Positions 27,446 through 36,324 of a stretch of 64,000 bases of DNA are shown here, in pieces. The notes under the pieces were generated by a model. That model was not told the origin of the DNA. It made no database searches and saw only the letters and a list, made by a program, of their open reading frames with translations. Made by a program: the position numbers and the translations under genes. This DNA comes from an uncultured Bacilli bacterium (GTDB lineage Bacteria > Bacillota_I > Bacilli_A > RF39 > UBA660). The stretch spans positions 1-64,000 of the forward strand of contig CAKOKU010000003.1 in NCBI GenBank assembly GCA_934095865.1. Reading direction: 5' to 3'. Numbering within the stretch: position 1 is the stretch's first letter; each line of letters opens with the position of its first letter.

Positions 27446-27474
27446 TTGTAATGTACATAAAATTGAAATATAAT
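27446..27474 (+). promoter_or_regulatory. Promoter of the accessory unit
   Basis: TTGTAA (27446-27451), 17 bases, TATAAT (27469-27474), 24 bases before the ATG at 27499. Confidence 0.65.
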
Positions 27475-27498
27475 TAGTACCTAAAAAAGATGATGTAG

Positions 27499-27975
27499 AT
27501 GAAAATAGATATAAATAAAATAACAACCTATGAAGGTTTGAATATAATAAAAACTGTTGGTAAAGGCTTAAGTTTAGGTACAGTAACAGCAGCTATGTTG
27601 TTTTCGATTAATGAAGCAACTTGTAATCATAATACAAGAATATGTTTGCTTACACAATTTTTAGGAAGTTCTCATCAAATTACACAGATTGATAAGGATA
27701 AATTAAATCAAGACGCTGGTATTCATGGCGAACTTTGTGATTCATACTTAGTAGTACCACCAGCATATGTTATAGATAGAAATGATTTAACTGCTTATAG
27801 AAGAATTAAAGGACAAACTTACTATCAAGATGGCTATTTAGTCGAAGAACCAGATAGAGTTATAACGGTTCCTATTGAATTTGTTGATAGTAAATCAATA
27901 CAATTAGTTAAATATAATGAAGATACTTATCATGATGAGATAGTTTTATCATTGAAATATAGTGGCAGAAAATAA
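27499..27975 (+). CDS. Uncharacterised protein of the accessory island
   Basis: 158 residues with one moderately hydrophobic segment at about 22-40 (LSLGTVTAAMLFSI), then a mixed domain containing cysteines (ATCNHNTRICLL, GELCDSY). It could be membrane-associated. I do not recognise it. It is first in a run of unrecognised genes between khpA and the carbohydrate-binding protein. Confidence 0.6.
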   Translation: MKIDINKITTYEGLNIIKTVGKGLSLGTVTAAMLFSINEATCNHNTRICLLTQFLGSSHQITQIDKDKLNQDAGIHGELCDSYLVVPPAYVIDRNDLTAYRRIKGQTYYQDGYLVEEPDRVITVPIEFVDSKSIQLVKYNEDTYHDEIVLSLKYSGRK

Positions 27976-28043
27976 GCAGATTAAACTTTTATTCGACAAA
28001 ATATGCAATATCATAATAGTAAAATATCATTTGAGGGATTATA

Positions 28044-28817
28044 ATGATAAATTTATTATTGGGATATTGTTTTTTTATTAATGGTATTTATAATTTTAAT
28101 AAAATTGATAGCATACCATTTGTATTTACACAGAAAAAAATAGCTTACCGTCAGGTTGAATCTGAACCACTTATTTATTTGTATAATAAAACTAATTTAA
28201 ATGAAGAAGATTTAAAAGATAGTAAAATTAGTAATAGATTAAGATTATTAGGATATAAGAATGGCATTAATGATTTAGATAATTATTATGTAGATTATTT
28301 CAATAAGAATTATGCCGCTGATTTTAAAAATATTTATGAATTACCAGTTAAATTTTTAAATAAAATCTGGCCTCAGGAAAGTAAAGAGCAGATTAAAGAG
28401 ACAAACCAAGATTTAGTTAATGTTTATAATGAAACTTGGTATCAGCAAACAATGGTGGCTAACAATGATATTACTTATGGTAAAGTCTATACTTTTTATT
28501 TAGATACTTTAGGTAATTTTTTATCTGAAAAGGTGGTAATGCAAGATGTTATTAATAGTAATTATTACACTGATTTAAAAGAGTTTCCTGGTTATCAATT
28601 AAAAAGTATTCAGGGCTTAGAAAAGGGAACGTACTCAAAAGATGATAAATATGTTTATTATATTTATGATGTAGTGCCAAGTTATGATGCTTTTAATGAA
28701 GTTAAAGATAATCTGTCTGGCTCTTTAATAACATGGCAACAATATATGACTATTTCTGTAAGTTTAACTATTATGTTTTTAAGTTTAATAGGAGTTTTAT
28801 ATGTTAAGAAATGGTAA
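28044..28817 (+). CDS. Uncharacterised protein with N- and C-terminal membrane segments
   Basis: 257 residues. A hydrophobic N-terminus (1-17), a long Tyr/Asn-rich extracytoplasmic domain, and a C-terminal transmembrane helix at about 233-254 ending in KKW. RBS GAGGGATT precedes the ATG. No family recognised. A 36-codon membrane ORF overlaps its end. Confidence 0.6.
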   Translation: MINLLLGYCFFINGIYNFNKIDSIPFVFTQKKIAYRQVESEPLIYLYNKTNLNEEDLKDSKISNRLRLLGYKNGINDLDNYYVDYFNKNYAADFKNIYELPVKFLNKIWPQESKEQIKETNQDLVNVYNETWYQQTMVANNDITYGKVYTFYLDTLGNFLSEKVVMQDVINSNYYTDLKEFPGYQLKSIQGLEKGTYSKDDKYVYYIYDVVPSYDAFNEVKDNLSGSLITWQQYMTISVSLTIMFLSLIGVLYVKKW

Positions 28818-28911
28818 TGTAGATGTGTTGAAAAAATTGTTAATGCTATTAGTAATAGGTAATTTGCTTTTGATGTTATTAATAATGACAAATATAAGTA
28901 TTAGTATGTAA
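28801..28911 (+). CDS. Small membrane protein (36 residues)
   Basis: The ATG at 28801 is preceded by AGGAG 7 bases upstream, inside the end of the preceding gene. The product has a polar N-terminus (MLRNGNVDVLKK) and one hydrophobic helix rich in Leu/Met/Ile. Translational coupling is likely. Function unknown. Confidence 0.5.
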   Translation: MLRNGNVDVLKKLLMLLVIGNLLLMLLIMTNISISM

Positions 28912-28949
28912 AATTATTAGTTTTTTTAAAATATAGGTTAAATTATAAG

Positions 28950-28978
28950 TTGCCAAAATGTTTAGATAATGCTATCAT
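28950..28978 (+). promoter_or_regulatory. Promoter, TTGCCA-17-TATCAT
   Basis: TTGCCA (28950-28955), 17-base spacer ending in TGC, TATCAT (28973-28978), 19 bases before the ATG at 28997. Confidence 0.55.
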
Positions 28979-28996
28979 AAGCTTAGGTGATAAATT

Positions 28997-30139
28997 ATGA
29001 ATGAAACGGGTCAAGAAAAAAAATTGTCAGAAACAGAAAAAGATGTTAATAGAATAGATGCTTTTTCTAATATTGTAAAACAAAATCATGATTTCGAACG
29101 TGGAGCAGAAAGTGCGATGGATGTAGTAAATAATCGTAAATATTCTGACACTACTGTTAGTGATATGGTAAAAACGGCTGGTATGATGAAAGCGAAAAGT
29201 ATGAGCCCAGCAACTCCAGCTAAAAGGGGTAAAAAAGAGTTGAATGATCCTTTAATGTCACGTAGAACATTTAATAAGATTGCAATAGCAAGTTTAACCG
29301 GTGTTGGAATTGTGGCTGTTTTAACTAAATATGGTTCATTGGTTGAAAAGATAGCTACATTTATTGCAAATAATATAAATGATAAAAAAAATGATGTTAA
29401 ATTAATTACTGAAGTTGAAGCAAAAGCTGCCGAAATTGCTCTTTATGTTAATCCTGAGATAGAAAATGGAGATCCTAAAACTGTTATTCCTGATTTAAGA
29501 AAATACTTTAGTGATATGGAAATAGCATATTTAGCTCATAATGCAAATGATGATTTTTATTTTCAAAAGTTAGCAGGTTCTAATGATTATCCATCATATG
29601 TACAAGAGTACGAAAGCTATTTGGAGAGTCATGGAGTTGAAGTTGCTTGGGGCGAACCTAATGCTTCTTCTTATGCAGATGCTGAATTTAAAAAATTACT
29701 TAATAAGAATGGCTTTGTAGAACATGCTGATGGTTATATTGCTGCATATAGAATTGGAAAGAAGTCTGCTGAGATTGCTTATTATGTTAATCCTGAGATA
29801 GAAAATGGAGATCCTAAAACTGTTATTTCTGATTTAAAAAAATACTTTAGTGATATAGAAATAGCATATTTAGCTCATAATGCGAATGATGATTTTTATT
29901 TTCAAAAAATAACTGATAGTGAAAATTCTCCGTCATACACTGATGCTTGTAAAAACTACTTGGAAAGTAATGGCGTTGAAATCGATTGGACTGCTGAATC
30001 TGCTGCTCAAAAAGTCGAGATTGAATTTAAAAAATTACTTGATAAGAAAGGCTTTGTAAAGCATGCTGATAATTATATAAATGTAATGCAGCTAAGGGAA
30101 GAAGAAGAGCAAAAAAAGAATGGAGGTCTTGGTCTATAA
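28997..30139 (+). CDS. Single-pass membrane protein with two tandem ~113-residue repeats
   Basis: 380 residues. A charged N-terminus (about 1-90) ends in SRRTFNK before a transmembrane segment at about 95-115; the twin Arg may simply be a positive-inside signal. Two copies of a ~113-residue unit then follow, each with YVNPEIENGDPKTVI, YFSD-EIAYLAHNANDDFYFQK, and a GF..HAD.YI end. The C-terminus is Glu/Lys-rich. No known family recognised. It overlaps the next gene by one base, so the two are coupled. Confidence 0.65.
   Translation: MNETGQEKKLSETEKDVNRIDAFSNIVKQNHDFERGAESAMDVVNNRKYSDTTVSDMVKTAGMMKAKSMSPATPAKRGKKELNDPLMSRRTFNKIAIASLTGVGIVAVLTKYGSLVEKIATFIANNINDKKNDVKLITEVEAKAAEIALYVNPEIENGDPKTVIPDLRKYFSDMEIAYLAHNANDDFYFQKLAGSNDYPSYVQEYESYLESHGVEVAWGEPNASSYADAEFKKLLNKNGFVEHADGYIAAYRIGKKSAEIAYYVNPEIENGDPKTVISDLKKYFSDIEIAYLAHNANDDFYFQKITDSENSPSYTDACKNYLESNGVEIDWTAESAAQKVEIEFKKLLDKKGFVKHADNYINVMQLREEEEQKKNGGLGL
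29444..29907 (+). repeat. Near-identical direct repeats within the gene at 28997
   Basis: The segments 29444-29568 and 29783-29907 (125 bases each, offset 339 = 113 codons) differ at only four positions, while the remainder of each repeat unit has diverged clearly. This indicates a recent duplication or local gene conversion. Confidence 0.85.
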
Positions 30140-30348
30140 TGACTAACCAAAGTGTTGATTTTTATTCAGTTAATGATAAAATTTATTTGATTGCTAAAGA
30201 ATTAGATTATAATAATAAGCATTATGTTTTTCTCGTTAATGAAATGGATGCTAGTGACTTTATGATTAGAATAGCTGGTGTAAATGAATTGCTTCCTGTT
30301 GCCACCGATGAAGATTTTAATAATGTAGTAAAAAAAATGTTTTGTTAA
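30139..30348 (+). CDS. Small DUF1292-like protein
   Basis: 69 residues resembling the YrzB/DUF1292 pattern: a short beta-rich region (KIYLIAKELDYNNKHYVFLVNE) and an acidic end (TDEDFNNVVKKMF). It overlaps the repeat protein by one base. The resemblance is by eye and could be superficial. Confidence 0.5.
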   Translation: MTNQSVDFYSVNDKIYLIAKELDYNNKHYVFLVNEMDASDFMIRIAGVNELLPVATDEDFNNVVKKMFC

Positions 30349-30376
30349 AGTTCACGTAAAAAGTGAATTTTTTCTT
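30349..30376 (+). terminator. Intrinsic terminator
   Basis: AGTTCAC (30349-30355) pairs with GTGAATT (30363-30369), followed by a T run. It directly follows the stop codon at 30348. Confidence 0.65.
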
Positions 30377-30456
30377 ATTTAAAGGCATAATAAAAATAGA
30401 AAATATCATTAATTCTTCACAAATGTTATTTAAAATGAAAATAGATGGAGATGTTT

Positions 30457-31902
30457 ATGACAAGAAAAAATAAGAATGTTGTATTAATAACTGTTTTATT
30501 AGTTTTAATTAGTTTAAGTATAGTTTTATTTAATGATATAGTTAGTATCAATAGAAATGATAGTTCAATAACGATTAATGATAAGTATAATGACCTTAAT
30601 GATAATGCTGATGACTATTTTAATAATAATTTTTTTGGTCAAAATGATTATGAGACAGTAACCACTAAAGATAGCAATAGTGTTCGTTTAAGACAGATTG
30701 TTTTTACTGTTTTATTAGTGGCAATGATTGTCGTAGCTAATCAAATTTTCTTTTACATATTATTTTCCGGCTTTAATTATTTAAGTTTTCGCCTTACCTT
30801 TAGACCTTTAGCAAAAATAGGCGTTTATCTATTATTAAGTCTTGGCTTAACGGGGATGATTACTTATTTTGCTCTTAGTACAATTGAAATAATACCATAT
30901 GAAGAAATTAAGAATATTGATTCTAATGATAGCAATAAAAATAATACTGATGTTTCTTTAAGTGGTAAAGAAATAGATGATTATGATATTAATTTAAATG
31001 ACTATAAAGAAAATATTATGCTTTATAAGAGTGGAACTTATGAGATTTCAGGAAACTTTGATAAGACTATTATAACTAAAAGTAGTGGAGATATAACCCT
31101 AAAATTAAATGAAGTTACAATAACTACAAAAGATTTACCAAATATAGTTAATATTGGTACTGGCAAGCTAAAAATCGATTTGAAAGATAACACAAAAAAT
31201 ACTTTAATTACTGAAGAAACTTCAAATTATGATGGTAGTATTTATTCGATAGGTCCATTAGAAGTAAAGGGAACCGGAACTTTAGAAATTACGTCTGTAA
31301 ATGGTATTGGTATCAATGTTGCTAGTAATGATTTGATTATTAGCAATGGAAATCTTGATATTAAAGCTAAGACTTATGGAATTGTTACTAGTGATGATGG
31401 TGGTTTAATAGATATCACTGCTGGTAATATTGTTGTTGAAAGTTCTAAGGCTAATATTAAATCAAAACAAAACTTGACAATAAATGGTGGTATGGTCTAT
31501 TTATATGGTACTTTGGATGATAGTCCAATTGATACGGAGAATGGTTATCAAATTAATGGCGGTAGTGTTGTTGCTTTAGGTCAAGATATTTATGAATCAC
31601 CACTAATAAATTCCAAAAAATATACTGTTTGTTTGAAATTGTCTGAAAAAATAGAAAAAGATAAGTTGATAAGTTTGGTTGATAGCAATGGTAAAGCGGT
31701 CATATCATTTAAAAGTAAAGAAGAATTTGATACTATTATTATAAGTTCTGAAAAATTAAGTTTTGGTAGTTATACTTTATATAAAGATGGTGCTTTAGAA
31801 TCAGGAGACGATGCAGATATAGTTTTGGATAAAAAATATAGTAAAGGTGAAGTCATTGATAAAAATATTGTAATTGAAAGTAAAGTTACAACTAAAAGAT
31901 AA
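30457..31902 (+). CDS. Membrane protein with carbohydrate-binding (Cthe_2159-like) beta-helix domain
   Basis: 481 residues. Hydrophobic helices at about 8-26, 76-100 and 112-132 precede an extracellular domain. The domain (about 170-400) has a repetitive beta-helix pattern (LEITSVNGIGINVAS, LDIKAKTYGIVTSDDGG, NLTINGGMVYLYG) like the carbohydrate-binding proteins related to Cthe_2159. A surface glycan-binding role is inferred from that family. ATG 30457 is chosen because TGGAG lies 7 bases upstream. Confidence 0.7.
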   Translation: MTRKNKNVVLITVLLVLISLSIVLFNDIVSINRNDSSITINDKYNDLNDNADDYFNNNFFGQNDYETVTTKDSNSVRLRQIVFTVLLVAMIVVANQIFFYILFSGFNYLSFRLTFRPLAKIGVYLLLSLGLTGMITYFALSTIEIIPYEEIKNIDSNDSNKNNTDVSLSGKEIDDYDINLNDYKENIMLYKSGTYEISGNFDKTIITKSSGDITLKLNEVTITTKDLPNIVNIGTGKLKIDLKDNTKNTLITEETSNYDGSIYSIGPLEVKGTGTLEITSVNGIGINVASNDLIISNGNLDIKAKTYGIVTSDDGGLIDITAGNIVVESSKANIKSKQNLTINGGMVYLYGTLDDSPIDTENGYQINGGSVVALGQDIYESPLINSKKYTVCLKLSEKIEKDKLISLVDSNGKAVISFKSKEEFDTIIISSEKLSFGSYTLYKDGALESGDDADIVLDKKYSKGEVIDKNIVIESKVTTKR

Positions 31903-31932
31903 AAAAAGAGTGTTATAATAAACACTTTTTTT
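31902..31932. terminator. Bidirectional terminator between convergent genes
   Basis: AGTGTT (31909-31914) pairs with AACACT (31921-31926), extended by A and T runs on both sides. It serves both the carbohydrate-binding gene and def. Confidence 0.8.
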
Positions 31933-32485
31933 AAATTTCACGCATTAATTCTTTGTCTTTAAAAGGATTCTTTTTATCAATACGATCGACAAATAATATA
32001 CCATTTAAATGATCAATTTCATGTTGAAAAGCAATAGCTATATCTTCACGTACTCTAATTTGTTTGGTATTTCCATCAAAATCTTTGTATTCAACGGTAA
32101 CTCTAGCAGATCTTGGAACAATTCCCTCAACTTCACGATTAACTGATAAACAGCCTTCGCCTTCGCCAACATATATTAATTCTTCACTTTGAGAAATGAT
32201 TTTAGGATTAATAATGATATAGTTTTCAAATTTTCCTTTTTCAACTTCATCAACAATGACAAAAATACGTTTAAGAATACCAATTTGTGGATAAGCAAGA
32301 CCCATACCAGGACGAAGATTATATTTGTTAGAATATTCTTCTATTTGACTCATGGTCAAGTATTTAATCATATCATCAATTGTTTGTCGTGTTTCTTTAT
32401 CAACAGGAAATTCAGTAACTTCTTTAGCTTTTTCATGTAATACTTTATTTTTTTCATCTAATATTTTAATATTTGGTAATTTCAT
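31931..32485 (-). CDS. def: Peptide deformylase
   Basis: A 184-residue type-2 deformylase that removes the formyl group from nascent N-termini. The three motifs are present: GMGLAYPQIG (Tyr replaces the usual Ala in GxGLAAxQ), EGCLSV (Cys metal ligand) and QHEIDHLNG (HExxH). The ATG at 32485 is preceded by GTGGGG. It stands alone in its own unit. Confidence 0.96.
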   Translation of the reverse strand: MKLPNIKILDEKNKVLHEKAKEVTEFPVDKETRQTIDDMIKYLTMSQIEEYSNKYNLRPGMGLAYPQIGILKRIFVIVDEVEKGKFENYIIINPKIISQSEELIYVGEGEGCLSVNREVEGIVPRSARVTVEYKDFDGNTKQIRVREDIAIAFQHEIDHLNGILFVDRIDKKNPFKDKELMREI

Positions 32486-32589
32486 AATTCTACCCCACGT
32501 TCATGTGTATTTTATCAAAAGTTATCTAAAAAATAAAGTAAATCTTAATAACTTTTATTATTTAATGAATACAATTAGTTTACTGAAAT

Positions 32590-32612
32590 TAAAAAAGAGA
32601 GAAGACTCTCTT
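32590..32612 (-). terminator. Terminator of the YjcZ-like gene
   Basis: AAGAGAG and CTCTCTT arms (32595-32601 and 32606-32612) over a 4-base loop; on the minus strand it is followed by TTTT. It overlaps the stop of the small gene. Confidence 0.75.
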
Positions 32613-32796
32613 ATCTGTTGTTGTTTCCGTTAAATGTCCAACCGGCCCCAATTATTATAACTAAAAGAATGAATAGGACAATCCAGATAGCAGCACCATA
32701 TCCGTAACCATAGCCGCCAGTAGTGCCAACATAAGTACCACAAGGATTACCATAGTTGTAGCCACCATAGTAGCCATTATTTCCATAATAATACAT
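32611..32796 (-). CDS. Gly/Tyr-rich small membrane protein, YjcZ-like
   Basis: 61 residues: the first half is Gly/Tyr/Asn-rich (YYGGYNYGNP, GGYGYGYG) and the second is one hydrophobic helix, IWIVLFILLVIIIGAGW, close to the VLFILLIIIGA helix of the YjcZ/SscA family of small sporulation-associated proteins. AAAGGAGGTAT precedes the ATG. The resemblance is strong in the helix; a sporulation role here is not shown. Confidence 0.7.
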   Translation of the reverse strand: MYYYGNNGYYGGYNYGNPCGTYVGTTGGYGYGYGAAIWIVLFILLVIIIGAGWTFNGNNNR

Positions 32797-32913
32797 GATA
32801 TACCTCCTTTATGTATCTACTATATTTTATGGAATGCCAAGTTTTTTGACAATAAAAAATAAAGTTATGGGCAAGATGCTTAGATTATGTTATTATTAAT
32901 ATAGGTGGTAGGT

Positions 32914-34074
32914 ATGAAGAAGAAGATAGCCAAAATGAATGGTTGGCTTTTGTTTTTAACAATTCTTTATTCAGTATTAGGGTGTATTATGATTTATAGT
33001 GCATCAAGTGTTTTAACTGTTTTAAAGCAAGGCCTTCCTAGTAATTATTATTTCATTCGCCAGGTAATTATTTTATTAGTAAGTTTTATTGGCTCTTTAA
33101 TAGTAACTAAAATACCAATTAAGTCTTACCGGAAGATATCCTTGTTATTAATGGCTGCTTTAGGAGCTTCTTTAATCGGCCTTTTGGCTGCAGGACAGAT
33201 AACACATGGGACAAAAGGGTGGTATGATTTAGGATTTTTTAGTTTACAACCAGCGGAATTTGCTAAATCAATTATTATTATCTATTTGGCGTGCAGTTAT
33301 GAAAAGATTATTAAAAGAAAAGAAACGAATTTTATTGTTTATTTACTTCCTTTCTTTCTAACTTTAGTTATATGTTTACTTATTTTAAAACAGCCTGATT
33401 TGGGAAGTGCAATTATTGTGGGCGGAATAGCATTTTTAATGTTTTTGGCTGTACCTATGTCTAAAAAGATACGGATTAAATGTAATAAAGTGATTTTGGG
33501 AATAGGTATTATTGGTGTTATTGGTTGTATTGCTTTTAAAGATAAAATATTTACAGATTATCAAATATCTAGATTTTCTTTTACAGCACCTTGTACAAGT
33601 GAAAAAAGAACTCAACGTCAAGGCTATCAAGTTTGTAATGGTTATATAGCTATTAAAAATGGCGGTTTATTTGGTTTAGGTTTTGGCAATTCCATTCAAA
33701 AAAATCTTTATTTACCAGAAGCTCATACTGATTTTATTTTCCCAATTATTGTTGAAGAGTTAGGAATGATTACAGGAATTTTAATTATTTGTGGTTATGT
33801 TGTAATGATTTATCAAATTATTAAGATTGCTGCTGGGGCACCTAGTATTACTATGTCTTTAATATGTTATGGTACGGCTTCTTATTTAACTTTACATATT
33901 TTAACTAATTTAATGGGGGTTTTAGGTTTAATGCCTCTTACAGGAGTACCTTTACCTTTCTTCAGTTATGGTGGTTCTTTTGCACTTAATGCTATTGTTA
34001 TGATTAGTATTGTTCAAAAGATAGCAATAGAAAGTAAAAATACTAAATTAAGACAACGTATTGCTAGTCTTTAG
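32914..34074 (+). CDS. ftsW: FtsW/RodA/SpoVE (SEDS) peptidoglycan polymerase, FtsW-like
   Basis: About 386 residues with ten predicted membrane helices. SEDS signatures are present: LQPAEFAKS, the extracellular loop RQGYQV...GGLFGLGFGNSIQK, LPEAHTDFIFPII-EELG and GVPLPFFSYGGS. The PEAHTDFIF stretch is FtsW-like. SEDS proteins polymerise lipid II, the product of MurG. ATG 32914 follows AGGTGGTAGGT. The loop contains two cysteines (PCTSE, QVCNG) unusual for the family. Confidence 0.92.
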   Translation: MKKKIAKMNGWLLFLTILYSVLGCIMIYSASSVLTVLKQGLPSNYYFIRQVIILLVSFIGSLIVTKIPIKSYRKISLLLMAALGASLIGLLAAGQITHGTKGWYDLGFFSLQPAEFAKSIIIIYLACSYEKIIKRKETNFIVYLLPFFLTLVICLLILKQPDLGSAIIVGGIAFLMFLAVPMSKKIRIKCNKVILGIGIIGVIGCIAFKDKIFTDYQISRFSFTAPCTSEKRTQRQGYQVCNGYIAIKNGGLFGLGFGNSIQKNLYLPEAHTDFIFPIIVEELGMITGILIICGYVVMIYQIIKIAAGAPSITMSLICYGTASYLTLHILTNLMGVLGLMPLTGVPLPFFSYGGSFALNAIVMISIVQKIAIESKNTKLRQRIASL

Positions 34075-34153
34075 AATACTTTTTCTTAAAAGATACTAAT
34101 TTTTAAAGGAAATTCATAATTAATCCTTAATATTATAAATAGGAGGTGAAATT

Positions 34154-34849
34154 ATGAGTTTTTATTTTGACATTATTAAAGATTTTTTTAAGAAATATTT
34201 TGGTTTAATTATAATTCTTTTTTTAGAATTAATAATTATTGCTATGAATATTTATGGCTTTTTTTATAAAAAGGAGAGTATTACTAATGATGTGAATTCT
34301 AAAATTTCAGTTAATGAAATAGCTCAAGTTGATGAAAATACTGTTAGCACTGGTGATGCCGAAGAACAGAAAAAAACTACTTTTTTTATTGATGTTAAAG
34401 GAAATGTTAAGAAACCAGGCGTTTATGAAGTTGAAGAGGGAGCAATGGTTAATGATTGCATTAGAAAGGCCGGAGGCTTATTAAAAAATGCAGATACGTC
34501 TTTAATAAATTTAAGTAAAAAAGTAAAATCAGAAATGGTTATAAATGTACCAAGTAAAAATGAAGTTAAAGCTAAAACGGTTAACATTTCTGATGATATA
34601 ACTGCTAAGAATGATGCAGAAATTTCTAATAAACCAGCTGAAAATGAATCTACTAATCAATTAATTAATATTAATACGGCTGATGTTTTAGAACTTCAGA
34701 AGTTAGATGGTATTGGTGAGGCGAAGGCTAAAACAATAATAGCTTACCGTGATTCGATTGGTGGTTTCAAAACAATTGAAGAAATAAAAAACGTTAGTGG
34801 TATAGGAGAAAGTGCTTTTGCCAAAATTAAAGATTGTATTACGGTCTAA
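34154..34849 (+). CDS. comEA: Competence DNA-binding protein ComEA
   Basis: 231 residues: transmembrane helix about 15-36, linker, SLBB domain (about 72-132; IDVKGNVKKPGVYEVEEGAMV), a low-complexity linker, and a C-terminal double helix-hairpin-helix (170-231; INTADVLELQKLDGIGEAKA, VSGIGESAFAKIK). ComEA binds incoming double-stranded DNA outside the membrane and delivers it to ComEC. AGGAGGTGAA precedes the ATG. comEC overlaps its end. Confidence 0.95.
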   Translation: MSFYFDIIKDFFKKYFGLIIILFLELIIIAMNIYGFFYKKESITNDVNSKISVNEIAQVDENTVSTGDAEEQKKTTFFIDVKGNVKKPGVYEVEEGAMVNDCIRKAGGLLKNADTSLINLSKKVKSEMVINVPSKNEVKAKTVNISDDITAKNDAEISNKPAENESTNQLININTADVLELQKLDGIGEAKAKTIIAYRDSIGGFKTIEEIKNVSGIGESAFAKIKDCITV

Positions 34850-36308
34850 AATCTTTTTACTCATTTTATTGGCTTTTATAAGTGCTTTGGTATTGATTTT
34901 ATCATGTAAGGATAAGCATTCCATTTACACTTTAAATGATGGACAAGTAGAAGGAAAAATTGTTGATTATACTTATAAAGGTGACAAAATTGTGTTAACT
35001 TTAAAAACTCCGGAAAAAATCATAGTTAATTATTATATTAAAGGTGATACTGATAATTTAAATTTTAAAATTGGTCAAAAAATAGTAGCGAAAGGACAGA
35101 TGAGGGAACCTACTAATAATACGATTCCTAATACTTTTAACTATAAGAAGTATTTATATCATAAAAATATTTATTATGTTTTCAATGCTAATTCTTTATT
35201 AGTAATTGATAATAAAATTAATGATTTAGATGCTATTAGAGATTTTTTACAAAATCAATGTTTAAAATTAGATGAAAAAGGTTATATGTCGACCTTAATA
35301 ATGGGAAAAAAGCTCGTTGATGAAGATACTTTGGCCGCTTTTAATAATTTAGGCATTATTCATTTATTTTCAATTTCTGGTTTGCATTTGGCTATGTTTG
35401 CATCTTTACTTAAAAAAATACTTTTGCACTTAAGATTGTCGGATAATAAATGCGAAGTGTTGATTGATGTTTTCTTATTTTTCTATGGTTTAATTTTAGC
35501 CTTTCCTGCTTCCGTTTTGCGTGCTTTTAGTTTACGTGTTTTTTTACAATTAAATAAAAAATTTGGGCTTAACTTATCTAGGCCTTTAGTATTAATTTAT
35601 AGTAGTTTGTTTTTGATTATATTAAATTTTGAATTAATTTATGATATTGGCTTTTTATTTTCTACTTTAAGTACTTTTGGGTTACTGTCTTGTAAAATTG
35701 ATTCTGAGTGTTATTTAAAAAAGGCTTTAATTACTAGTTTTGTAGCTACTATTTGGGTTATGCCCCTAATCATTAACATTAATTATTCCTACAATTTTTT
35801 AGCACCCGTTTTTAATTTGATTTTAGTACCATTTATTAGTTACTTATTTTATCCATTGGCATTGCTCACCTTTGTATTTCCTTTTTTAGTATTAGTTTTT
35901 AATATTTTTATTTATTTATTAGAAATGATGGTTGGTTTAGGTAGTAACATCAATTTTTTAATTATTATATTACCGAAAATGAATTATTTAGTAATTGGAT
36001 GGTATTACCTTTTCCTTGTGTTATATACTTATCAACAAAGAAAGATTTGGTTTGTTCTTTTAATACTTTTAGTTTTTTTGAATAAGTATGGGTACAATTT
36101 GAAAAAAGATTGCTCTGTATATTATTTAGACGTTGGTCAAGGTGATAGTAGTTTAATTATAATGCCTAATTATCAAAGTATAAATTTAATTGATACAGGT
36201 GGGGTGGTTAATGATAGAAGCAATTATACAATTAAAAATATTATCAAGTTTTTAAATAGTATAAATATAAATCATATAGATAATCTAATTCTTACTCATG
36301 GACATTGA
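34818..36308 (+). pseudogene. comEC: ComEC/Rec2 DNA-uptake channel, truncated by prophage insertion
   Basis: About 496 residues, against roughly 700-780 for complete homologues. The N-terminal OB-like DUF4131 region, the polytopic Competence domain (LIMGKKLVDEDTL, FSISGLHLAMFASL, ASVLRAFSLR) and the start of the metallo-beta-lactamase domain (YYLDVGQGDSSLI, LIDTGG) are intact. The reading frame then stops within the HxHxDH metal motif (LILTHGH-stop). Only 16 bases separate this stop from the serine recombinase gene. The TTG at 34818 has AGGAGA 8 bases upstream and is preferred to GTG 34812. DNA uptake should be lost unless the prophage excises precisely. Confidence 0.92.
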
Positions 36309-36324
36309 GTGTTATGCACACGAT
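36290..36324. other. Left prophage junction (attL region)
   Basis: Host coding sequence of comEC ends within CATGGACAT (36297-36305) and the 3' end of the integrase follows at once. For large serine recombinases the crossover needs only a short core; its exact position cannot be fixed without attR or an uninserted relative. Confidence 0.65.

Noticed and set aside
28997..29345. Twin-arginine (Tat) signal in SRRTFNK
   Set aside because: The motif lies about 85 residues from the N-terminus and lacks the usual FLK context and cleavage site; a membrane anchor is simpler.
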